This document shows, piece by piece, positions 1 to 10,962 of a DNA stretch of 64,000 nt; position 1 is the first letter of the stretch, and each line of letters begins with the position of its first letter. The notes beneath the pieces are model-generated. The model ran no database searches. It was given only the letters and a program-made list of their open reading frames with translations, and was not told the DNA's origin. The DNA is from Bifidobacterium scaligerum (GTDB taxonomy: Bacteria > Actinomycetota > Actinomycetes > Actinomycetales > Bifidobacteriaceae): positions 62,001 through 126,000 of the forward strand of contig NZ_PGLQ01000003.1 of assembly GCF_002802865.1 (NCBI RefSeq), written 5' to 3'. The translations under genes and the position numbers were made by a program.

Positions 1-303
1 AAGGGTTCCGGCAAGAAACTGACCGATACCAACACGGCAGTGGTCAAGTACTCTGGTTGGCTCACCGACGGCACCCAGTTCGATTCCTCTTGGACCAAGA
101 ACACCACGATCGACGCTGACCTTTATTCGGGCGGCCAGCATACGGTGATCGCCGGCTGGCAGAAAGGTCTGATCGGCCAGACCGTCGGCTCTCAGGTGCT
201 GCTGGTGATTCCTCCGGATCAGGCCTACGGATCTTCCGGTCAAGGCTCGATTCCCGGCAACTCCACGCTGGTGTTCGTCATCGATATTCTCGCCGCGTAC
301 TGA
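1..303 (+). CDS. FKBP-type peptidyl-prolyl cis-trans isomerase, C-terminal part
   Basis: The 5' end lies outside the window; 100 codons and a TGA stop are visible. The reading frame is open from base 1, so the GTG at 40 is not needed as a start. The residues match the FKBP fold: VKYSGWLTDGTQFDSSW (strand and the D of the active-site pocket), GWQKGLIGQTVGSQVLLVIPP and a closing TLVFVIDILAAY strand. FKBPs catalyse proline cis-trans isomerisation; actinobacterial members are often exported lipoproteins, but the N-terminus needed to judge this is missing. Confident in the family, not in the location. Confidence 0.9.
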   Translation, partial: KGSGKKLTDTNTAVVKYSGWLTDGTQFDSSWTKNTTIDADLYSGGQHTVIAGWQKGLIGQTVGSQVLLVIPPDQAYGSSGQGSIPGNSTLVFVIDILAAY

Positions 304-423
304 TCTCTCGCCGATACGCAGCTCATACGCAGCACAGATATCCTCGGCTCTCCTTTGCAGGAGAGCCTTCTTATTTTTACGAATCGCTATGGATTGTTAT
401 GGAGTACGTTACAGTGGGTGCCT

Positions 424-1248
424 ATGCGCATTATCGTTGCCGACTGCTCGGCCGAATATTCCGGCCGACTCAACGCCACACTTCCGCTGGCCAAACGTGT
501 ACTGCTGATCAAGGCCGACTCCAGTCTGCTGATTTTCTCCGAACTGGGCTCCTACAAGCCGCTCAACTGGATGACCGCCCCCTGCACCATCAAGGAGCTC
601 GACCCATCCTTTTCGCGCGAATCGGACGGCAAAGACGATTCTGAGCCCTCCGAATCAGACTTTTCGCGCGAATCGGGTGCAGAGAGTGCAGAGAGTGCAG
701 AGAGTGCAGAGAGTGCAGAGAGTGCAGAGAGTGCAGAGAGTGCGGAAGGCGCGGAAAGTGCGGAGAAGGTGCTGCGGGTTTCGTCAGATAAGGGAGCTGA
801 CGTGCTGGAAGTTACGTTGTGGCACGTCTACTCCGACCAGACCTATGACCTAGGCGAGGATCCGGGACTGATCAAGGACGGCGTGGAGGACCATCTGCAG
901 CAGTATCTTGCCGAACAGATCGAGCGTATCGGCAAAGGCGCGAAATTGGTACGACGCGAATACCCCACAGCCATCGGCCCGGTGGACATCATGGCCATCA
1001 ACGCCGATGGCGAGCATGTGGCGGTGGAGATCAAACGACATGGCGGCATCGACGGCGTGGAGCAGCTCACGCGCTACTGCGAACTGCTCAATCGCGATCC
1101 CCTGCTGGCTCCGGTGCATGGCATTTTCGCCGCACAGACCATCACACCCCAAGCCCAAGTGCTTGCCAAGGATCGTGGCTTCACCTGCCTGATTCTCGAT
1201 TATGACGAGATGAAGGGCACCGAGGACGACTCGCTGCGACTGTTTTAA
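424..1248 (+). CDS. nucS: Endonuclease NucS (non-canonical mismatch repair)
   Basis: 274 aa. NucS/EndoMS cuts mismatched DNA in actinobacteria and archaea that lack MutS/MutL. I chose the ATG at 424 because the product then begins MRIIVADCSAEYSGRL, the conserved NucS N-terminus; the open frame extends upstream to 355 but without family similarity. The N-terminal domain spans about residues 1-80. The C-terminal RecB-like nuclease domain (about 135-270) shows EYPTAIGPVDIMAI, HVAVEIKRHGGIDGVEQL and a final LILDYDEMKG. Between them is an acidic Ala-Glu-Ser linker, residues about 60-118, built from a DNA tandem repeat (679-768) that is unusual for this family. It stands alone, downstream of the FKBP gene. 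Confidence 0.92.
   Translation: MRIIVADCSAEYSGRLNATLPLAKRVLLIKADSSLLIFSELGSYKPLNWMTAPCTIKELDPSFSRESDGKDDSEPSESDFSRESGAESAESAESAESAESAESAESAEGAESAEKVLRVSSDKGADVLEVTLWHVYSDQTYDLGEDPGLIKDGVEDHLQQYLAEQIERIGKGAKLVRREYPTAIGPVDIMAINADGEHVAVEIKRHGGIDGVEQLTRYCELLNRDPLLAPVHGIFAAQTITPQAQVLAKDRGFTCLILDYDEMKGTEDDSLRLF
679..768 (+). repeat. 9-bp tandem repeat (GCAGAGAGT)n inside nucS
   Basis: Seven perfect copies of GCAGAGAGT (679-741) are followed by three degenerate copies (GCGGAAGGC, GCGGAAAGT, GCGGAGAAG; 742-768). The unit is three codons (Ala-Glu-Ser), so copy-number change keeps the frame and only lengthens or shortens the linker between the two NucS domains. A second short duplication, TTTCGCGCGAATCGG, flanks the array at about 610 and 662. 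Confidence 0.95.
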
Positions 1249-1400
1249 GGCGGGGATGCGCGCGATTGGTTCTGTAGCGATCGTGATTGTGCGCGGTATG
1301 TGGCTACGTATGGCACGAGAGGCAGTTTGCAGTAGGCGGCTGCTGCTCGCGATGCGCGATTGCCCCATAACACGGGCCACGCAATACGTGATTCCCCCTA

Positions 1401-1450
1401 TCGCATGGCCCGTCGCGGTACATGATCGCATGGCCCGTCGCGGTACATGA
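1401..1450. repeat. 25-bp perfect tandem duplication
   Basis: The unit beginning TCGCATGGCCCGTCG and ending GTACATGA occurs at 1401-1425 and again at 1426-1450 with no mismatch, followed by a 6-base start of a third copy. It lies in noncoding sequence. Confidence 0.9.
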
Positions 1451-1799
1451 TCGCATAGATCGCGATTATGCAATCACGTACCACGCCTCCAACCAAGTGC
1501 TCACCACATAAAGCCAAAGTGTTTGCCACATGGCCACAGAAATATGTAATTCGCCGTTTTGTGGCAAGGATGCGCGGTACGAAACCGCATAAACCGCATT
1601 ATTGCGATTTCGTGGCGCAAGTGCCGTCGCGATCTGTCCGTTTCCGACCGTGCTGCGTGCCGTGCACCCGCCGCAATGAATCATATTCCGGTGTGCGGCA
1701 CATCCCAAGTAACTCAAGCAACTACAGAACAGCAATAAGTAGTGATTAAGCAGTAATCGCTACGCCGATCGCAAACCACGCACACGCACACGCATATAC

Positions 1800-1848
1800 A
1801 AAAAGGGGCTCTCTCTGCACTAGTCATCTAGTCAGAGAGAACCCCTCA
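1800..1848 (-). terminator. Rho-independent terminator of the atp operon
   Basis: GGGGCTCTCTCTG and CAGAGAGAACCCC form a long stem (one internal irregularity) with a loop containing ACTAGTCATCTAGT. Read on the minus strand it ends in a T-tract (the AAAAA at 1800-1804 on the plus strand). It lies 28 bases after the atpC stop. Confidence 0.85.
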
Positions 1849-1875
1849 TGCTATTCGCTATCCAACAAGCGAAGT

Positions 1876-2171
1876 TCAGGCCTCCACGCCGGAGTACTGC
1901 ACGTCGTGGCCGCGTTCGACCGCCACGGTGAGCTTGTTCGAGTCGAAGGAGATGAATCCATCGGTCACCTCGAACATGTGGCGATCGCCATCGGGCTCAA
2001 CCACGGTGAGCGTACCCTGCTTGATCACCGTGAGCACGGGCTCATGGTCCGGCAGAATGCCCATGCCGCCTTCGGAGGCGGGAATGGTCACGCTCGACGC
2101 CTCGCCGTGCCACACCGGGTGGTCGGCGGCGACGATGTTGACCTTCATCGTGGTCTTAACCGAATCAGCCA

Positions 2172-2172
<1 letters not shown>
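1876..2172 (-). CDS. atpC: ATP synthase F1 epsilon subunit
   Basis: 98 aa. Epsilon belongs to the central stalk and modulates ATPase activity. The start is the ATG at 2172 (MADSVKTTMKVNIVAADHPVW); it overlaps the atpD stop by one base (TGATG), which indicates translational coupling. The beta-sandwich is seen in VWHGEASSVTIPASEGGMGILPDHEPVLTVI. The protein is short and lacks most of the C-terminal helical hairpin found in longer epsilon subunits, as is common in actinobacteria. Last gene of the operon; a terminator follows. Confidence 0.95.
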
Positions 2173-4587
<2,415 letters not shown>

Positions 4588-4590
4588 GGC

Positions 4591-6219
<1,629 letters not shown>

Positions 6220-6333
6220 GATCACTCCTTCTATTGGTTATTGTTCAGTCAAGTCTTTGCTTGTGTTCCGCTGTGCGGTAGGCGCCCAACCTTACGTACT
6301 CGAAGTGCGATCGGGTTGGACTTGTCGATCCGC

Positions 6334-7164
6334 TCAGTTCGTGTTCGCTCTTACGGTGCGATGCAGGTTCTGCAGCTGAGCCACCACGGTGTTGTCCGTG
6401 ACCTCATCGCCGATCTGGATGCGCATGCCGCCCAGAACGCTCGGATCCACCACGGAATTGATGTGCACCGGACGTCCGGCCTTGGCCGAGTAGATCGCGG
6501 TCAGGCGCTTGATCTGTTCGTCCGTCAGCGGGGTTGCAGTGGTCACGGTGACCATCGACTCGCCCATGTGACGGGAGAACTTGTTGATCAGCCACTGGAT
6601 GGTCTCCAGATAGCGGCGACGACGCAGGTTACAGGTGGCGTGTTCGGCCAGCCTCATCGTGATCACGTTCAGGCCCTTGCCATCGAACACCTCGCGGAAC
6701 AGCTTCACGCGGGCTTCGCTGGTTGCCTGATCGTCATAGAGCTTGGCGCGTACCACCGGCAGCGTCAGCAGCGCGGAATGCAGCTGGGACAGCTCGATGG
6801 ATACCTGCAATGTGGCACCGGTGGCATCGGCGTAGTACATCATGGCATCCACACCGAAGTCCTCCACCGCATTGGCGATGTCTCGCGCGCGGCTCCAACG
6901 ACGAGCGACCAGATCGGTCATGATCTCCATGGTCATCGGATGGGCCGCACCCTTGAACATCTCGTTCAAGACAGCGACCTTGTCGGCCACGGGCCTTGAA
7001 GGATCCGTCAGCGCACGCTCCAACGCGATGTTCTGATCGAGCACGCTGGTGATTTTGAACAGTTCGTTGCCGATCCGCCATGCATCCTCACGGGTGTCAC
7101 GCAGCTTCGGGGCGAGCGAATCACGCGACTCGCGGTCTGCAATTCGAGATGCCTCTCCTCGCAT
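6334..7164 (-). CDS. atpH: ATP synthase F1 delta subunit
   Basis: 276 aa, longer than the E. coli delta (177 aa) because of an N-terminal extension typical of actinobacteria. Delta links F1 to the peripheral stalk. The OSCP-type C-terminus is visible: VTVTTATPLTDEQIKRL ... GRPVHINSVVDPSVLGGMRIQIGDEVTDNTV. The ATG at 7164 is preceded by GGGAGG with five bases of spacing, better than the GTG at 7170. Confidence 0.95.
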   Translation of the reverse strand: MRGEASRIADRESRDSLAPKLRDTREDAWRIGNELFKITSVLDQNIALERALTDPSRPVADKVAVLNEMFKGAAHPMTMEIMTDLVARRWSRARDIANAVEDFGVDAMMYYADATGATLQVSIELSQLHSALLTLPVVRAKLYDDQATSEARVKLFREVFDGKGLNVITMRLAEHATCNLRRRRYLETIQWLINKFSRHMGESMVTVTTATPLTDEQIKRLTAIYSAKAGRPVHINSVVDPSVLGGMRIQIGDEVTDNTVVAQLQNLHRTVRANTN

Positions 7165-7210
7165 GGTCACCTCCCTTTCTGGTTACGGATGTTCCTGACG
7201 ATGTTCACAG

Positions 7211-7732
7211 TCACTTCTTGGCGTCCAGATCGTCGAGCATGGAGTCGATCATCGAGGACTGCACTGCGCTGTCTTCAAGCTTGGCACCAAGAATCTTGCC
7301 GGCCAGAGCGGTGGCAAGAGCACCGACCTCGCCCTTGAGCGAGACCATGGCCTGCTGCTGCTGAGACTTCAGCGAACGCTGGGCATTGGCGGTGATCTGA
7401 GCCGCATCGGCTTCGGCGCGAGCACGGGCGTCGGCAACGATATGCGATGCTTCGGCGCGGGCGTCGTCGCGAATCTTCGCGGCCTCCACACGGGCGGTGC
7501 TCAGCTGGGCCTCATACTTGGCCTTAGCCTCGGCAGCGTCCTTCTGGGCTTGCTCTGCTTTGGCGATGCCGCCTTCAATCTTGGCGGTACGCTCATCGAA
7601 CACGGCCTGGAACTTCGGCATGAAGAACTTGTAGAAGAACACCGCGATGACCAGCAGAATAATCAGCGACCATACGATGTCGTAGACCTTGGGGATGAAC
7701 AGATTGATTCCGTCTTGCTCCGCGAAAGTCAT
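7211..7732 (-). CDS. atpF: ATP synthase Fo b subunit
   Basis: 173 aa. One N-terminal membrane helix (IVWSLIILLVIAVFFYKFFM, about residues 20-40) is followed by a long Ala/Glu/Lys-rich coiled coil (about 45-165) forming the peripheral stalk. AAAGGAG lies eight bases before the ATG. It lies between atpE and atpH as expected for the operon. Confidence 0.96.
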   Translation of the reverse strand: MTFAEQDGINLFIPKVYDIVWSLIILLVIAVFFYKFFMPKFQAVFDERTAKIEGGIAKAEQAQKDAAEAKAKYEAQLSTARVEAAKIRDDARAEASHIVADARARAEADAAQITANAQRSLKSQQQQAMVSLKGEVGALATALAGKILGAKLEDSAVQSSMIDSMLDDLDAKK

Positions 7733-7840
7733 TGTCGTTCTCCTTTCATAGCTTCATTTCCACTTGCGATTGCTTTCGTTACCACCGATCGGCCGTCATG
7801 CATGCGCACTGCACGGTCGTGCGGCAGTCAACGATGGCGA

Positions 7841-8185
<345 letters not shown>

Positions 8186-8252
8186 CTAAGCGTCGTGTTG
8201 CCGGCCGTTGCGGACTGTGCCTGATTCATCGATGCCCGGCAAACGCTTGGTC

Positions 8253-9068
8253 TCACTCGGTCTCCGGGTAGCTCATGTTGATGTATGCGGTGGTCAGCAT
8301 GGCGAAGATGAATGCTTGCAGGGCGGCAACCAAAATTTCGAACAGCGTCATGACAAGGCCGGCGGCAAAGGTGCCGATACCCAGGATGGACCACAGCTTG
8401 TTCGGAATCTCGATGAGGAACCACTGCGTGGCTGCAAGGCAGACAGCCACGGTGATATGGCCGGCAACCATGTTGGCGAAGAGTCGCAGGGTCAGGGAGA
8501 CCGGACGGATCACCAGCAACTCAAGCAGCTGGATCGGAGTGAGCAGAATGTAGATCGGTGCCGGAACGCCTCGGGGGAACAGCTCCTCCTTGAGGAAGTG
8601 GCCGAGGCCCTTCTCTCGTGCGCCGGCAACCCAGTACTGCACGAAGCACCAGCCGGCGAAGACCAGCGGCATCGTGATCGTGGCGGTGGCGGCAATATTG
8701 AAACCGGGGATGATGCCACACAGGTTGAACACCAGAATGGTGAAGAACATGGTGGTGATCATCGGCAGATACCGCCGACCGCGCTCCTTACCCATCACCT
8801 GATACACGATCTGATCGCGCACAAACTCGATGACCCATTCGACGGCACCCTGCCAGCGACCGGGAATCAGCTTGGCACGCGCGGCGGAAACGCCAAGTAC
8901 CACCAGCATGATCGCGGTGGCAATAATACGCACCATGATGATGCGGTCCATGGCGAACGGTGTACCCGGGAAGATGATCTGGGGAAGGAGGAAGTCGTCG
9001 ACGGTGGGGAATTCCGGACCATCCGCGGCTAAAGTAAGCCCGCTGAAAAGGGCATCGTTCATTCTCAC
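8253..9068 (-). CDS. atpB: ATP synthase Fo a subunit
   Basis: 271 aa, polytopic. It forms the proton half-channels. The essential Arg is in helix SLTLRLFANMVAGHITVAV; ILLTPIQLLELLVIRPVSL is the conserved segment before it, and the C-terminus has GLVMTLFEILVAALQAFIFAMLTTAYINM. First gene of the operon; 181 bases separate it from atpE. No separate atpI is seen upstream. Confidence 0.96.
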   Translation of the reverse strand: MRMNDALFSGLTLAADGPEFPTVDDFLLPQIIFPGTPFAMDRIIMVRIIATAIMLVVLGVSAARAKLIPGRWQGAVEWVIEFVRDQIVYQVMGKERGRRYLPMITTMFFTILVFNLCGIIPGFNIAATATITMPLVFAGWCFVQYWVAGAREKGLGHFLKEELFPRGVPAPIYILLTPIQLLELLVIRPVSLTLRLFANMVAGHITVAVCLAATQWFLIEIPNKLWSILGIGTFAAGLVMTLFEILVAALQAFIFAMLTTAYINMSYPETE

Positions 9069-9429
9069 GCCTCCTGCTTCTTCAATGTCAGGTGTCAGTT
9101 TAGACCAGCGGAATGGCTGAATGTGACGTTGCGGTTACTTTCGCCCTCCGCCTCGGTGCCTGCCACAGCGCAGACATGAGTCGACGTTGGGCATTCGACT
9201 CCGAATGACTGAAAGGTGATTATTGGCCTGTGTTGGGACAAAGTCAATGCCTTGTGGGCGTGTCCGTCAGCAGACCTACTGCCGCAACGTTTTTAGGCAA
9301 GGTTACCATGCTTGGCGTGTATTAGACGATTGCCGGCGGAGTGCCGGTTTTCAGCCAAATACCGGTCCATATTACGGACAACTTTCTGTCCGCATCGTGA
9401 TCACTCGGGCATCTTGCCCTATGAGATGC
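9069..9429. other. Intergenic region between atpB and metA
   Basis: 361 bases. It should hold the atp operon promoter (minus strand), but I cannot pick convincing -35/-10 boxes. A small hairpin, CGGACA-TGTCCG at 9375-9392, lies 37 bases past the metA stop and may be a weak terminator. No gene seen. Confidence 0.5.
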
Positions 9430-10470
9430 TCAGTCTTGGCGAATCACGCCATACCCATCGTGCATAAACGGTGCGAAATTGTCCTTACGAGGCCCACCAG
9501 GCAGATGGCGGATCGAACGGTCGGTGCCAAGCTTCTTTTCGATTCTCAGCTGCGGCACCTCGGTCAGGTCATATGGAGTGGTCTGGTATACCCAGTTCAG
9601 CCAATTGCGCCACAGCAGGTTGCCATGAGCACGCCAGCTGAACAATGGCTCCAAATTCGGGTCATCGTTCGGATAGTAATTCTCAGGGAACGGTACATTG
9701 GTCAGCCCCTTGGCCATGTCACGTTCGTATTCCTCGGCAAGCGTGTATTTGCCATACTCCCAATGTCCGAGCGCGAACACTTCAGAAAAATCACGGGTGG
9801 CCACCAGACCAGGGCCGGAGCGAGGCCCCCATGTAAGCACCTGCAGATCCTGTTTCCTCAGCGCCAGATCAGCTTCGTTCACACCGGCGAGACGGGAGTG
9901 CGGCTGAAGCGCGATTTCATCAAAACCGTTGGTCAGGAAGCAGTATTCATCCTGCAGATACTGAGGGAACACACCGAAGATCTTCTGCGGATAGTCCACC
10001 TTGCGCACACCATAGCGATAGTAGAGCGCCCCCATCGCGCCCCAGCACAGATACATGGTGGAGAACACGTGGGTGGACGCCCAGTCGAGGATGGTTTTGA
10101 ACTCCTGCCAATAATCCACATCCTCGAATGCCAGATGCTCCACCGGAGCACCGGTCACCACGAAGCCATCGTAATAGTTGTCCTTGAACGCATCGAGCGT
10201 TTCATAGAACTTGACCAGATGATCGGCGGAGACATGCGTGGCCTCATGCGTGGAGGTCTTCATGAAGTCAATCTCCACCTGCAGCGGGCTCTTCGAGATA
10301 AGCCGCAGCAACTGAGTTTCAGTCTCGATCTTCTTCGGCATCAGATTCAAGATCACCAGTTTGAGCGGGCGCACCCGCTGACGCTCCGCCTCGGGTTTCT
10401 CCAGAGCAAAGATGCGCTCTGAGTCGAGAATGTCACGGGCCGGCAGGCCACTGGGAATCTTGATAGGCAT
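9430..10470 (-). CDS. metA: MetA-family homoserine O-acyltransferase, predicted acetyl-CoA specific
   Basis: 346 aa. It acylates L-homoserine, the first committed step of methionine synthesis. The catalytic Cys142 is in YLCWGAMGAL, and the His and Glu of the triad are in ALGHWEYGKYTL. Residue 111 is Glu (VTGAPVE). In this family Gly111 goes with succinyl-CoA and Glu111 with acetyl-CoA (known from E. coli and Bacillus cereus MetA), so this should be an O-acetyltransferase despite the usual succinyltransferase label. The start has no Shine-Dalgarno; a CATAAT box on the minus strand (10478-10483) ends 7 bases before the ATG, suggesting a leaderless mRNA. Confidence 0.93.
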   Translation of the reverse strand: MPIKIPSGLPARDILDSERIFALEKPEAERQRVRPLKLVILNLMPKKIETETQLLRLISKSPLQVEIDFMKTSTHEATHVSADHLVKFYETLDAFKDNYYDGFVVTGAPVEHLAFEDVDYWQEFKTILDWASTHVFSTMYLCWGAMGALYYRYGVRKVDYPQKIFGVFPQYLQDEYCFLTNGFDEIALQPHSRLAGVNEADLALRKQDLQVLTWGPRSGPGLVATRDFSEVFALGHWEYGKYTLAEEYERDMAKGLTNVPFPENYYPNDDPNLEPLFSWRAHGNLLWRNWLNWVYQTTPYDLTEVPQLRIEKKLGTDRSIRHLPGGPRKDNFAPFMHDGYGVIRQD

Positions 10471-10584
10471 ACTTCATATTATGACAACACACCGCAGACG
10501 GGACACCGCAACGATTATCACCTTCGGTTATGCCGCGTTATAGACACGAGGCAGAATCGGACCGACCAAACGCGACACGCCGAT

Positions 10585-10612
10585 TTGACATATGCATGTT
10601 TGACAGTATCTT
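10585..10612 (+). promoter_or_regulatory. Likely promoter of the initiator tRNA gene
   Basis: TTGACA at 10585-10590 and TATCTT at 10607-10612, separated by 16 bases, lie about 30 bases before the tRNA. A second TTGACA occurs at 10600-10605, so the exact pairing is uncertain. Confidence 0.4.
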
Positions 10613-10640
10613 AGATAGAGCTGTCTTACAGACAAGCCGG

Positions 10641-10717
10641 CGCGGGGTGGAGCAGCTCGGTAGCTCGCTGGGCTCATAACCCAGAGGTCCATGGTTCAAA
10701 TCCATGCCCCGCTACCA
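10641..10717 (+). tRNA. Initiator tRNA-fMet (CAT)
   Basis: 77 bases with encoded CCA. The anticodon loop is CTCATAA, flanked by the three G:C pairs (GGG/CCC) that mark initiator tRNAs. Position 1 is C and position 72 is T, so the first acceptor pair is absent, the second initiator hallmark. The T arm is CATGG-TTCAAAT-CCATG. Confidence 0.97.
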
Positions 10718-10721
10718 ACCG

Positions 10722-10755
10722 AAAGGCCGGGAATCGCAAGGTTCCCGGCCTTTTT
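10722..10755 (+). terminator. Terminator of tRNA-fMet
   Basis: AAAGGCCGGGAA and TTCCCGGCCTTT form a perfect stem around TCGCAAGG, followed by a T-tract. It begins 5 bases after the tRNA CCA. Confidence 0.95.
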
Positions 10756-10830
10756 CGTCGCCCAACATACTCGGCACTGTTGCCGACCCATCAGCCCCAA
10801 CGTGGGTTTTTTCAGCGAATGCCTTATCAC

Positions 10831-10879
10831 ATCTGGAAAAACGTACGCTGACGGTCACTCAGCGTACGTTTTTCCAGAT
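10831..10879. terminator. Palindromic element P1: A-tract/stem/T-tract, probable bidirectional terminator
   Basis: Perfect 21-base inverted repeat (10831-10851 and 10859-10879) with loop CGGTCAC. The GC part CGTACGCTGA/TCAGCGTACG is flanked by AAAAA and TTTTT, so either strand reads as stem plus U-run. It lies between the tRNA (plus) and the adhesin gene (minus). A near copy is at 16586-16628. CTCTGGAAGAACGT follows at 10893-10906 and is also shared with the other copy. Confidence 0.8.
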
Positions 10880-10962
10880 AAAACGGAATTTACTCTGGAA
10901 GAACGTACTCCACAGGCGTTCTGCCGCGGATCATAGGCACCATGCACAGAAGAACCACGAAG

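Larger units (their letters stand above)
1249..1875. other. Intergenic region between nucS and atpC
   Basis: 627 bases without a gene I can support. Open frames on both strands (for example 1256-1450 and 1468-1749) have no recognisable product and no ribosome binding site. It contains a 25-bp tandem duplication (1401-1450) and the atp operon terminator (1804-1848). Confidence 0.6.

Noticed and set aside
1256..1749. Open frames in the nucS-atpC gap as possible small genes
   Set aside because: No ribosome binding site, no recognisable sequence, frames of similar length on both strands, and internal tandem repeats; typical of GC-rich noncoding DNA.
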